From assembly GCF_024622975.1 (NCBI RefSeq), contig NZ_JANJZT010000006.1, positions 62,001-126,000 on the forward strand: a stretch of 64,000 nt of DNA. The letters run 5' to 3'. Shown here piece after piece: positions 52,813-61,405 of this stretch. The stretch comes from Blautia caecimuris (lineage in GTDB: Bacteria; Bacillota; Clostridia; Lachnospirales; Lachnospiraceae). Positions within the stretch are counted from its first letter, which is position 1. Each line of letters begins with the position of its first letter. A program made the position numbers and the translations under genes. The notes under the pieces are model-generated. The model did no database searches. It saw only the letters and a list, made by a program, of their open reading frames with translations, and was not told the DNA's origin.

Positions 52813-54099
52813 ATGAAGAAAAAAACAGTTTTGGCAATGCTGGTAATGTGTATGGTATTCAGTGCGTCTGCCTGCTCAGATAAGAATGCGGAAAAACCTG
52901 CTGCGGAAAAAACAGAAAGCAGCGCGGAAAAGACAGATAAGGCAGAAGATAAGACAAAATCAGAAGAAGACAAAAAAGAGGAAGAGGAAAAAGCTGAGGT
53001 CAGACTTGTTTCCGTCAGTGATATTTCCAAATATATTACTGTAGGCGAATATAAAGGGCTGAAGCTTAATAATATCGTAGAACCTGTTTCTGATCCTGAG
53101 GTGGATACAGAGATTGAATTCCGGCTGCAGGATAAGGCAGAGGAAGTGAAGGACGCAACAGCCCAGTCCGGAGACCAGGTGAGAGTCAGCTTCACCGGAA
53201 CTATTGACGGCAAAAGCTTCGAGGGCGGCTCTGAAGAAGATTATGATTTTGTGATCGGAGAGGGAGCTGTGGCAGACGGCTTTGATGAAGGAATTGTCGG
53301 CATGAAAGCCGGAGAGACAAAGGAGCTGAATCTGACTTTCCCGGAAGACTACTATGACAGTGAGCTTGCCGGCAAGTCTGCAGTATATCAGGTGACTGTT
53401 CAGAGCATCCGCAGAACTCCTGAGCTTACAGATGAGTGGGTTGCAGCAAATACAGACAGTAAAACTGTGGCCGAATACAGAGCGGCTGTTCAGAAGGAGC
53501 TTGAGGATGGTGTCAACGAAGCTGCTGAGAATCAGCTTTATGCAGATGCATGGAACCAGGTTTTTGAAAGCTCTGAGATCATAGAATATCCTGAAGAAGA
53601 TATTGAGACAGCCATAGAAGCTTATAAAGAACTGAATGGCGAGTATATTGAGCAGGCGCAGATGGATATGAGCGAATTCCTGAGATCACAGGGAATTACA
53701 GAAGAAGAATATGAGGAAGCCTGCAGAGAGTATGCAGAAGTTAAGGTAAAGCAGAATCTGATCGTTCAGTATATTATGGATGAAGAAAACCTCAGCGTAG
53801 ATGACAAAGAGGAAGAAGAGCTGGATAAGAAGCTTCTTCAGCAGTACGGCGCCACAAACCTCAGTGAAGTGGTAGAGCTTTACGGGGAGCGGGAAGTGAA
53901 TGAGACACGGGCTCTTCTGAGAGTGGAGCAGTTTATTGTGGATCAGGCGGAAGTAGATGAGAAAGTAGGCGGCGGCGATGAGCTTGCAGAAAATGAAGAT
54001 GCAGTAACAGATGAGGGCGCTTACGATACTCAGACAGAGGATGCCGGAAATGCTACAGGTGAGCACGTTGCGGACGAGGACGCTGCTTTACAGGAATAA
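52813..54099 (+). CDS. Trigger-factor-like peptidyl-prolyl isomerase lipoprotein
   Basis: The 428-residue protein has a lipoprotein signal with Cys21 (FSASAC), an acidic/Lys linker to about 65, an FKBP-type isomerase domain at about 115-197 (GDQVRVSFTGTIDGKSFEGG, cut at GDQVRVSFTGTIDGKSF) and a trigger-factor C-terminal helical region to about 380. The ribosome-binding N-domain of cytoplasmic trigger factor is missing and replaced by the lipid anchor. It should therefore fold exported proteins at the outer face of the membrane. Being encoded among secreted wall enzymes fits that role. AAGGAG precedes the ATG. Confidence 0.85.
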   Translation: MKKKTVLAMLVMCMVFSASACSDKNAEKPAAEKTESSAEKTDKAEDKTKSEEDKKEEEEKAEVRLVSVSDISKYITVGEYKGLKLNNIVEPVSDPEVDTEIEFRLQDKAEEVKDATAQSGDQVRVSFTGTIDGKSFEGGSEEDYDFVIGEGAVADGFDEGIVGMKAGETKELNLTFPEDYYDSELAGKSAVYQVTVQSIRRTPELTDEWVAANTDSKTVAEYRAAVQKELEDGVNEAAENQLYADAWNQVFESSEIIEYPEEDIETAIEAYKELNGEYIEQAQMDMSEFLRSQGITEEEYEEACREYAEVKVKQNLIVQYIMDEENLSVDDKEEEELDKKLLQQYGATNLSEVVELYGEREVNETRALLRVEQFIVDQAEVDEKVGGGDELAENEDAVTDEGAYDTQTEDAGNATGEHVADEDAALQE

Positions 54100-54255
54100 C
54101 TCAAAGATCTTCAGACAGAGGCAGGACAATGTCTGCGGTCTGTATCGATCCGGAAAACGGACAGCAGGATACACTCTGCTGACAGGTGAATTTCAGGAAA
54201 CTGGATGATTTTAGAAAAGTTTTATAAATATATGGAAAATGCACGGGGAGCGCTA

Positions 54256-54284
54256 TTGTATTTCTGTAAAAAATGCAGTATGAT
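54256..54284 (+). promoter_or_regulatory. Putative promoter of the deacetylase gene at 54332
   Basis: TTGTAT, a 17-bp spacer and TATGAT lie 48 bp before the start codon. The -35 match is modest. Confidence 0.45.
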
Positions 54285-54331
54285 AGACAGGACAAACAAG
54301 GACAGATTGATATAATAGCAGGTGGGAAACA

Positions 54332-55702
54332 ATGGATAAAAGAGTTTTGCAGGAAAGGATGCGCAAAAAGCAGCAGCAGCTTCGACGCCGCAAAATGATG
54401 AAGCTTGGCGGTTATGTACTGGCTGTGGTGCTGGTAGTAGTATTTATCATAAAGGGCGTGATTTTGCCCGTTGCAAATAAGATCAGCGGTAAGGATGCAG
54501 CTGAACCCGTGCAGGTGGCAGCAGATGCTGATAATACGGAAGATGAGGGAAAGACAGAAACAACAGGAACAAAAGAAGAAGTAACCACAGACGAAACAAA
54601 GGCCATCCGGATGCCTCTGGCAAGTGTATCTCATGTTACCAGTGCTTCGGATCTGACTTCCGGGTGGCATGAGGACGAAAATGGCAAATGGTATCAGAAT
54701 ACAGACGGAACCTATTATGCCGGGGGAATGCAGGAGATTGACGGACAGACATATTCCTTTGACGATAATGGTTACATACAGACAGGCTGGGTAAGCCAGG
54801 GATTTGATGATCTGTACTTTAATGAGGACGGTTCCTATAATCCTGAGAAACATAAGCCGCGTATTGCCCTGACCTTTGATGACGGACCGGGAGAGTATAC
54901 AGACCAGCTTCTTGACTGTCTGGAAGAAAACAATGCTCATGCAACGTTCTTTATGCTGGGACAGAATGTATCAGGCTGGGAATCCACTGTACAGAGAATG
55001 GCGGATATCGGATGTGAGCTTGGAAACCACAGCTGGGATCACCCGGAGGCAACCCTTCCGGGCATTTCTGATGAGGCTGTGATAGAAGAATTCCAGAAAA
55101 CGGATGAAGCTCTGATGAAAGCCTGCGGACAGAAATCCACAGTAGCCCGTGCTCCTTACGGCGCGGCTGGCCAAAGAGAATTCGATCTGGTACAGAAGCC
55201 GTTTTTCATGTGGTCCCTGGATACTCTGGACTGGAAGACATTGAATGTGGAATCAACTGTTGATGCAGTTATGAACGGAGATCTGACAGACGGTTCCATC
55301 ATATTAATGCATGATATTCATGAGACTTCTGTGCAGGCTGCCCTTCAGCTGATTCCTCAGCTGGTGGAAAAAGGCTATAAGCTGATGACAGTCAGCGAGC
55401 TTGCGAAGGCAAAGGGCGTGGAGCTTCAGAATGCCTCCTATGCAGATTTCTGGGACAGCAGTCTGTCCAAGGGACTGGTAGCTGGCTATGACGGTCCGCT
55501 TCTCAATGCGGAAACTGCTTCAGAAGGCGGAGACGGAAGTGACATATCTGACGGCAGCAGTGAGGAGGGCTCCGGTGAAGGCAGCGATATGTCAGATGGA
55601 AGCGGCGAGGACGGTTCCGGAGAGGACTATTCAGACGGAAGCGGAGACGCATCCTATGACGAAAACTATCATGATGACGGCGGCGAAGAAGAATATTACT
55701 AA
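54332..55702 (+). CDS. Peptidoglycan-type polysaccharide deacetylase with cell-wall-binding repeats
   Basis: The 456-residue protein has an N-terminal membrane segment (about 27-48), a Thr/Glu/Asp linker and choline-binding-like repeats (GWHEDENGKWYQN and GWVSQGFDDLYFNEDG) near 110-170. A canonical NodB deacetylase domain follows, with TFDDG (Asp183, Asp184), NHSWDH (His233, His237), RAPYG and LMHDIH. The C-terminal 70 residues are Ser/Gly/Asp/Glu low-complexity. It should remove N-acetyl groups from peptidoglycan or a related glycan outside the cell, often giving lysozyme resistance. Unlike the two divergent paralogs before it, all catalytic motifs are intact. Confidence 0.9.
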   Translation: MDKRVLQERMRKKQQQLRRRKMMKLGGYVLAVVLVVVFIIKGVILPVANKISGKDAAEPVQVAADADNTEDEGKTETTGTKEEVTTDETKAIRMPLASVSHVTSASDLTSGWHEDENGKWYQNTDGTYYAGGMQEIDGQTYSFDDNGYIQTGWVSQGFDDLYFNEDGSYNPEKHKPRIALTFDDGPGEYTDQLLDCLEENNAHATFFMLGQNVSGWESTVQRMADIGCELGNHSWDHPEATLPGISDEAVIEEFQKTDEALMKACGQKSTVARAPYGAAGQREFDLVQKPFFMWSLDTLDWKTLNVESTVDAVMNGDLTDGSIILMHDIHETSVQAALQLIPQLVEKGYKLMTVSELAKAKGVELQNASYADFWDSSLSKGLVAGYDGPLLNAETASEGGDGSDISDGSSEEGSGEGSDMSDGSGEDGSGEDYSDGSGDASYDENYHDDGGEEEYY

Positions 55703-55778
55703 CGCTTTCTGACTGTACATGAAAAACATATAAAAACAAATACAGGGTATGGTACTCATACATAAAAAACGGATTTTT

Positions 55779-55817
55779 ACTGCGTAACAGATGATAATGT
55801 CTGCTACGCAGTTTTTT
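55779..55817 (+). terminator. Terminator after the deacetylase gene
   Basis: ACTGCGTA...CAGA pairs with TCTG...TACGCAGT (with one bulge), followed by TTTTTT. Confidence 0.8.
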
Positions 55818-56044
55818 ATGGCTCTATGTCAAGTTTTGGGGTGGGATTATTTACCGGGAAAACAGCATATTTTACCCTGCTCATTCCGGTAAATCAAAAA
55901 CGATCTGTGAGAATGTGAATCGTGCAGACAGCAACAGGATTACCGGCAGAATGTCTGAAACAATACAAAATGCAGTTGAAGAGCCCGGGAAACTTGGGTA
56001 TAATATGGATAGAGGAATTGCGGATCAAATCTGGGGGTGATCAT
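55818..56044. promoter_or_regulatory. Intergenic region with promoter of the MNT-amylase-glgB genes
   Basis: TTGAAG (55976-55981), a 17-bp spacer and a perfect TATAAT (55999-56004) lie 41 bp before the MNT start. The first part (CTCTATGTCAAGTTTTGGGGTG at 55822-55843, read as CTCTATGTCAAG plus TTTTGGGGTG) resembles ends left by some insertion sequences, but no element is present. Confidence 0.65.
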
Positions 56045-56374
56045 ATGCTGTCATCTATTATTGTAAATGAATTGATAAGCGGATTAACAGAAATTTTTCA
56101 GGATAAGATTTCCAGAATCATTCTGTTTGGTTCTGTTGCCAGGAATGAAGCAACAGAAGAAAGTGACGTTGATATTGCGATTATTATAACAAATGAAATA
56201 GATGAAGAGACAAAGGATAAATTCATCAACTGGGCTGCGGAGCTTGATATTCGATTTAATCAAGTGTTCTCTATTGTTGATATTCCTGAAGAACGTATGA
56301 AAAAATGGGGAAAAATTCTTCCGTTTTATAAAAACATTGAGGAGGAGGGAATTGTACTTTGGAGGGCAGCTTAG
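56045..56374 (+). CDS. MNT-type nucleotidyltransferase domain protein
   Basis: The 109-residue protein is a minimal nucleotidyltransferase with GSVARNEATEESDVDIAI, the GSxAR(x)nDxD active-site pattern. MNT domains usually pair with a HEPN protein as a toxin-antitoxin-like unit, where MNT adenylylates the HEPN toxin. No HEPN gene is adjacent: the next gene is an amylase whose GTG start overlaps this stop by one base. GGGGGTG precedes the ATG. It could be an orphan or could act on a distant partner. Confidence 0.78.
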   Translation: MLSSIIVNELISGLTEIFQDKISRIILFGSVARNEATEESDVDIAIIITNEIDEETKDKFINWAAELDIRFNQVFSIVDIPEERMKKWGKILPFYKNIEEEGIVLWRAA

Positions 56375-57726
56375 TGGGAAAGTGGTATGAAAACGCAGTG
56401 TTTTATCACATGTATCCGATCGGAATGACAGGAGCACCAAGAAGAAATGAAGGAGGGGAGACGGTTCACAGATTTCAGGATCTGATGAAATGGCTCCCTC
56501 ATATAAAGGAACTGGGATGTACGGCAATCTATATCGGGCCGTTATTTGAATCAACATCTCATGGATACGATACAAAAGACTACCGCATGGTGGACAGGCG
56601 TCTGGGAGACAACCGGGACTTTAAAGGCTTCGTGGAAAAAGCCCACGAAATGAATATACGAATTGTAGTGGACGGTGTATTTAACCATACAGGAAGAGAG
56701 TTCTTTGCCTTTCAGGATATTCAGAAAAACAGAGAACAGTCTCAGTACTGCGGTTGGTACAAGGGAATCAATTTTGGGTGGAATTCGCCTTATAATGACG
56801 GATTTGGCTATGAGGCATGGAGAAACTGTTTTGAACTGGTAAATCTCAATCTCCGGGAGCCGAAGGTGCGGGAATATCTTCTGGATGTAATCGGCTTCTG
56901 GATCCATGAGTTTGATATTGACGGAATCCGCCTTGACTGCGCGGACTGTCTGGAGTTTTCCTTTATGGAAGAAATGAGGCGGTTTACCAATGAAAAGAAA
57001 GCGGATTTCTGGCTGATGGGCGAGGTGATCCACGGAGATTACAGCCGCTATGTAAAACCGGAAATGCTGAATTCCGTGACAAATTATGAGCTTCACAAGG
57101 GGCTTTATTCCGGTCATAACGACCACAATTATTTTGAGATCGCTCATACTATCCGGAGAGAATTTGATGAAAACGGCGGAATATACAAAGGACTTCGGCT
57201 TTATTCCTTTGTGGACAATCATGATGTGGACAGGATCGCATCCAAGCTCAATGTTCCGGAGCATATTTTCACCGTATATACGCTTTTATTTACACTTCCG
57301 GGAATCCCTTCCATTTACTATGGATCTGAATGGGGTATACAGGGACGTAAAGAAGGCGGAAATGACGATCCTCTTCGTCCGGCAGTTGATATTGAGGAAG
57401 CACTTCTGCATCCGGATAATCCGCAGCTTCTTAAGTGGGTGACGCTTCTTGGCAGGATCCACAGCCAGGAACCAGCTCTTGCGGACGGCAGATATCAGGA
57501 GCTTCTTCTGACTAACCGGCAGTATGCGTTTGCAAGAATACTGGGAGAAGAAGGGATCGTAGTGGCAGTGAATAATGATGACAGGCCTGCGGAGCTTTGC
57601 ATCAGGGAACCTCTGAGCGGAAAGTCATGGGCAAGCCTTATTGACGGCCGGGAGCCGGAACTTCAGGACGGCAGTCTCAGAGTGACACTGGCGCCGGGGG
57701 AAAGTCAGATTTATAAATTGAAATAG
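56374..57726 (+). CDS. GH13 alpha-amylase family glycosidase
   Basis: The 450-residue intracellular enzyme has the GH13 barrel motifs: DGVFNH, nucleophile Asp188 (GIRLDCADC), acid/base Glu217 (LMGEVIHG) and Asp284 (VDNHDVDR). There is no signal peptide, so it should act on cytoplasmic maltodextrin or glycogen. A short C-terminal beta domain is present. The start is GTG with GGAGGG seven bases upstream, overlapping the MNT stop by one base (TAGTG). glgB lies 28 bp downstream, which points to glycogen or maltodextrin metabolism. Confidence 0.88.
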   Translation: MGKWYENAVFYHMYPIGMTGAPRRNEGGETVHRFQDLMKWLPHIKELGCTAIYIGPLFESTSHGYDTKDYRMVDRRLGDNRDFKGFVEKAHEMNIRIVVDGVFNHTGREFFAFQDIQKNREQSQYCGWYKGINFGWNSPYNDGFGYEAWRNCFELVNLNLREPKVREYLLDVIGFWIHEFDIDGIRLDCADCLEFSFMEEMRRFTNEKKADFWLMGEVIHGDYSRYVKPEMLNSVTNYELHKGLYSGHNDHNYFEIAHTIRREFDENGGIYKGLRLYSFVDNHDVDRIASKLNVPEHIFTVYTLLFTLPGIPSIYYGSEWGIQGRKEGGNDDPLRPAVDIEEALLHPDNPQLLKWVTLLGRIHSQEPALADGRYQELLLTNRQYAFARILGEEGIVVAVNNDDRPAELCIREPLSGKSWASLIDGREPELQDGSLRVTLAPGESQIYKLK

Positions 57727-57754
57727 AAACAGGGATTAAGGGAGGTATGTCCGG

Positions 57755-59641
57755 ATGGGAGAGAAAATGCATTTTTCAGAGTTAGACCAGTATTTGTTTG
57801 GTCAGGGAACACACTATGATATTTATAAAAAACTTGGTGCGCATCCCACAACGCAGGGAAGAAAAAAAGGAGTTTATTTTGCGGTGTGGGCGCCAAATGC
57901 TCAGTCTGTTTCTGTAGTTGGCGATTTTAACAGCTGGGATACAGAGGCAAACCCAATGGTAAAGGCAGGGCCTATCGGTGTGTTTGAGGTATTTGTGCCG
58001 GGGGCAAAGATCGGAGATCTTTATAAGTTTTTTATTGTGGGAATGCACGGCGAGGAGCTTTACAAGGCAGATCCTTATGGCAATGAAGCAGAGCTTCGTC
58101 CGGGAACCGCGTCAAAGGTTGCAGATATCGGGGACTATAAATGGAAAGATTCTACATGGATGAAAAAACGTGTGGAATTTGATGAAAATACAGATGCCAT
58201 GTCCATTTATGAAGTGCATCCGGGTTCATGGAGAAAACATGCAGTGGAAAATGAGGATGAAAACGGATTTTACAATTACCGTGAGTTTGCTCATGAGCTG
58301 GCAAAATACGTAAAGGATATGGGGTATACTCATGTGGAGCTGATGGGAATCGCAGAGCATCCCTTTGACGGATCCTGGGGCTACCAGGTAACCGGCTATT
58401 ATGCGCCTACCTCCCGTTATGGAAGTGCCCAGGATTTTAAATATCTGGTAGATTATCTGCACAGAAACAAAATCGGCGTTATTCTTGACTGGGTTCCGGG
58501 ACATTTCCCGAAAGATGCCCACGGTCTGGCGAACTTTGACGGAACAGCCGTATACGAACATCAGGATCCGCGCCAGGGTGAGCATCCCGACTGGGGTACA
58601 AAGATCTACAATTACGGCCGCCCGGAGGTTAAGAATTTCCTTATAGCAAATGCTCTTTTCTGGGTTGAGGAATGTCATGTGGACGGACTTCGTGTGGATG
58701 CAGTTGCTTCCATGCTGTATCTTGACTATGGCAAGCAGGACGGACAGTGGGTTGCCAACAAGTACGGGGACAATAAAAATCTGGAAGCCATTGAATTTTT
58801 TAAACACCTGAATACGGTTGTGCTGGGAAGAAATCACGGAACCGTGATGATCGCAGAGGAATCAACTGCATGGCCGAAAGTAACAGGCAAGGCAGAGGAT
58901 GACGGACTTGGATTTTCCCTGAAATGGAACATGGGATGGATGAACGACTTTCTGGAGTACATGAAAACAGATCCGTACTTCCGTAAATTCAACCATAATA
59001 AAATGACGTTTTCCATGACCTATGCCTACAGTGAAAAGTACATTCTGGTTATTTCTCATGATGAGGTAGTTCATCTGAAGTGCTCCATGCTGAACAAGAT
59101 GCCCGGGTATCCGGATGATAAGTTTAAGAACCTGAAGGCCGCCTATGCATTTATGTTTTTCCATCCGGGCAAAAAGCTTCTGTTTATGGGGCAGGAGTTT
59201 GGACAGCTTCGTGAGTGGAGCGAGGAAAGGGAACTTGACTGGTACCTTCTGGGAGAGGAGAATCACAAAGATCTTCAGTCCTTTGTAAAAACACTTCTTC
59301 ATATGTACAAAAAATATCCGGCGCTGTATAAAGCGGACAATGATCCGGAAGGCTTTGAGTGGATCAATGCAGATGACGGAGACAGAAGTATTTTCAGCTT
59401 TGTGCGCAAATCTCCTACAAAGAGGAACAATCTTTTATTTGTGGTTAATTACACACCGGTAGAGAGAAGCGATTACAGAGTGGGCGTTCCGAAGAAAAAA
59501 CAGTATAAGCTGATCATGGATGAGAACGGACTTCTGGAAAAACCACAGACTTTTAAGGCGGAATCCAAAGAGTGTGACAACCGGGAATTCTCTTTTGCAT
59601 ATCCCCTTGCGCCATACGGAGTAGCGGTATTTACATATTAA
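57755..59641 (+). CDS. glgB: 1,4-alpha-glucan branching enzyme
   Basis: The 628-residue GH13 branching enzyme adds alpha-1,6 branches during glycogen synthesis. An N-terminal CBM48 (VYFAVWAPNAQSVSVVGDFNSWD, split as VYFAVWAPNAQSVSVVG and DFNSWD) precedes the barrel. Nucleophile Asp315 (RVDAVASM) and Glu368 (AEESTAWP) are 53 residues apart, as in E. coli GlgB. HDEVVHLKCSM is also conserved. It lacks the extra N-terminal domain of the longer E. coli enzyme. GGGAGG precedes the ATG. No glgC, glgD or glgA is in the window. Confidence 0.95.
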   Translation: MGEKMHFSELDQYLFGQGTHYDIYKKLGAHPTTQGRKKGVYFAVWAPNAQSVSVVGDFNSWDTEANPMVKAGPIGVFEVFVPGAKIGDLYKFFIVGMHGEELYKADPYGNEAELRPGTASKVADIGDYKWKDSTWMKKRVEFDENTDAMSIYEVHPGSWRKHAVENEDENGFYNYREFAHELAKYVKDMGYTHVELMGIAEHPFDGSWGYQVTGYYAPTSRYGSAQDFKYLVDYLHRNKIGVILDWVPGHFPKDAHGLANFDGTAVYEHQDPRQGEHPDWGTKIYNYGRPEVKNFLIANALFWVEECHVDGLRVDAVASMLYLDYGKQDGQWVANKYGDNKNLEAIEFFKHLNTVVLGRNHGTVMIAEESTAWPKVTGKAEDDGLGFSLKWNMGWMNDFLEYMKTDPYFRKFNHNKMTFSMTYAYSEKYILVISHDEVVHLKCSMLNKMPGYPDDKFKNLKAAYAFMFFHPGKKLLFMGQEFGQLREWSEERELDWYLLGEENHKDLQSFVKTLLHMYKKYPALYKADNDPEGFEWINADDGDRSIFSFVRKSPTKRNNLLFVVNYTPVERSDYRVGVPKKKQYKLIMDENGLLEKPQTFKAESKECDNREFSFAYPLAPYGVAVFTY

Positions 59642-59744
59642 ATATAAAAATGCTATCGTTTAAGGTGACTTGGAATATATTTTGACCGGTTTCCGGATAT
59701 AAAAAACAAGTAATGTTTTGTCAGATTTTTTGGCAGAAAAACCA

Positions 59745-59773
59745 TTGCATTTTATAAAAAGATGCGTTATACT
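59745..59773 (+). promoter_or_regulatory. Promoter of the HPr-like gene
   Basis: TTGCAT, a 17-bp spacer and TATACT lie about 74 bp before the start codon. Confidence 0.7.
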
Positions 59774-59846
59774 GTACGCGTCTGAAGGAACAGACAATTA
59801 CTTATGACGAAGAACCGATAATAGAAATTCTGAAAGGAGAATAAAA

Positions 59847-60080
59847 ATGAAAGTATCCAATATTAAAGATGTAGACAAATTTTTTGAAGTAGTAGATAGC
59901 TGTAACGGTAAAGTTGAACTTGTAACAGGAGAGGGAGACAGACTGAACCTGAAATCCAAACTGTCCCAGTACGTATCTCTGGCAAACATTTTTTCCGGCG
60001 GAGAGATTCCGGAGCTGGAAATCGTTGCATATGAGAAAGAAGATATCGATAAGCTGTTAAACTTTATGATCAACGGCTGA
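59847..60080 (+). CDS. Small HPr-like fold protein without the phospho-histidine
   Basis: The 77-residue protein resembles the degenerate HPr-like proteins of clostridia: a short helix, then VELVTGEGDRLNLKSKLS, then IPELEIVAYEKEDIDKLL. It has no His, so it cannot be a normal phosphocarrier; Ser phosphorylation or a binding role is possible. AAAGGAG lies seven bases before the ATG and a good promoter is upstream, so it is probably well expressed. It is monocistronic and its function is unknown. Confidence 0.6.
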   Translation: MKVSNIKDVDKFFEVVDSCNGKVELVTGEGDRLNLKSKLSQYVSLANIFSGGEIPELEIVAYEKEDIDKLLNFMING

Positions 60081-60097
60081 TATTATGAAGCAAAAAG

Positions 60098-60124
60098 CGG
60101 GGGCATGACAGGTTCATGTCCCCG
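60098..60124 (+). terminator. Hairpin after the HPr-like gene
   Basis: CGGGGGCATGA (60098-60108) pairs with TCATGTCCCCG (60114-60124), with one G-U pair. The T-run is weak. A second hairpin, GACCAGG/CCTGGTC at 60149-60176, follows in the leader of the next gene. Confidence 0.6.
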
Positions 60125-60216
60125 TTGTGTGCATATATAAGTGGCTGCGACCAGGGGGTGTTTTTGCTTCCTGGTCAAATGTACGTTGAAAACAAAAACA
60201 GAAAAGAGGCAAAATC

Positions 60217-61386
60217 ATGACAAAAATTGATATTATTTCAGGTTTTCTCGGAGCTGGAAAAACAACTCTTATTAAAAAACTTCTGAAAGAAGCTTTCCAG
60301 GACGAGCAGGTAGTTCTGATTGAAAATGAATTTGGAGAGATCGGTATTGACGGCGGATTTCTGAAAGAGGCAGGAATTGAGATCCGTGAAATGAATTCAG
60401 GCTGTATCTGCTGCTCTCTTGTAGGAGACTTCGGAGCATCTCTGAAAGAAGTGATTGACAAATATCATCCGGACAGAATCCTTATCGAGCCGTCAGGCGT
60501 AGGTAAGCTTTCTGACGTGATCCGCGCTGTGCAGGATGTCCAGGAAGAAACTGGTCTTGCGCTGAACAGCTATACAACAGTGGTAGATGCCAAAAAATGC
60601 AAAATGTATATGAGAAACTTTGGTGAGTTCTTTAACAACCAGGTAGAGTATGCAGGAGCCATTATCATGAGCAGAACAGACATTGTGGATGAAGAGAAGG
60701 CAATGCAGTCCATGGAGCTTCTCCGCAGTCTGAACAAAAAAGCGGCTATCATTACCACACCTATTGAAAATCTGGACGGAAAGAAGCTTCTTGAGGTAAT
60801 GGAAAATCCGGTATCCCTGGAGCAGGAGATGATGGAAGAAGAGGTATGCCCGGAGTGCGGACATGTACATGAGCACGGTCATCATGACCATGAAGAGCAT
60901 GAGCATCATCACGAGTGCGGTTGCGGGCATGACCATGAAGAGCATGAGCATCATCACGACCATGAGTGCGGCCGCGGACACGATCATGAAGAGCATGAAC
61001 ATCACCACGACCATGAGTGCGGCTGCGGACACGATCATGAAGAGCATGAGCATCATCACGACCATGAGTGCGGCTGCGGACATCATCATGATCACCACCA
61101 TCATCATGCAGACGAGGTATTTACAAGCTGGGGACGTGAGACGATTAAGAAGTATTCCAGAGAGAGTCTGGAAAAGATTCTTGCCGTTCTTTCTGAGTCA
61201 GAGGAGTATGGCGTGATTCTTCGTGCAAAAGGAATGCTTCCGGCTGAGGACGGAACCTGGATCTATTTCGATATGGTTCCGGAAGAAACAGAGATCCGTG
61301 AAGGCGCGCCGGAATATACAGGCCGTCTCTGCGTTATCGGTTCCAAATTAAAAGAGGAAAAACTGGCTGAGATCTTTGGATTATAA
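60217..61386 (+). CDS. COG0523 (CobW/ZNG1-type) GTPase metallochaperone with His-rich repeat
   Basis: The 389-residue G3E GTPase has Walker A GFLGAGKT at 9-16 and the metal-binding GCICC at 62-66. Its C-terminal half carries a tandem His/Asp/Glu/Cys repeat (about residues 208-300), followed by a CobW_C domain. Members with CxCC and a His-rich tail are usually zinc metallochaperones that pass metal to client enzymes. AGAGGC lies before the ATG. It is followed 19 bp later by a second, divergent COG0523-like gene. No Zur site or cobalamin riboswitch was recognised upstream. Confidence 0.85.
   Translation: MTKIDIISGFLGAGKTTLIKKLLKEAFQDEQVVLIENEFGEIGIDGGFLKEAGIEIREMNSGCICCSLVGDFGASLKEVIDKYHPDRILIEPSGVGKLSDVIRAVQDVQEETGLALNSYTTVVDAKKCKMYMRNFGEFFNNQVEYAGAIIMSRTDIVDEEKAMQSMELLRSLNKKAAIITTPIENLDGKKLLEVMENPVSLEQEMMEEEVCPECGHVHEHGHHDHEEHEHHHECGCGHDHEEHEHHHDHECGRGHDHEEHEHHHDHECGCGHDHEEHEHHHDHECGCGHHHDHHHHHADEVFTSWGRETIKKYSRESLEKILAVLSESEEYGVILRAKGMLPAEDGTWIYFDMVPEETEIREGAPEYTGRLCVIGSKLKEEKLAEIFGL
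60883..61080 (+). repeat. In-frame 51-bp tandem repeat encoding a His-rich metal-binding segment
   Basis: Four units lie head to tail: a 45-bp first unit (60883-60927) and three 51-bp units (60928-60978, 60979-61029, 61030-61080). Each encodes HDHEEHEHHHDHECGCG or a near-copy. Copy number may change by slippage or recombination without breaking the frame. Confidence 0.9.
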
Positions 61387-61405
61387 GGCAGATCAGGAGG
61401 AATAA

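Noticed and set aside
55822-55843. Sequence resembling an insertion-sequence end
   Set aside because: No transposase, matching inverted repeat or target duplication was found nearby, so it is mentioned only as a resemblance.
60081-60216. Cobalamin riboswitch or Zur box ahead of the CobW-type gene
   Set aside because: The leader has only two short hairpins; neither a B12-box nor a Zur-type palindrome was found.
60883-61080. Regular repeats that could suggest a CRISPR array
   Set aside because: Units are directly adjacent, 51 bp long, in frame and code for a His-rich protein segment; there are no unique spacers.
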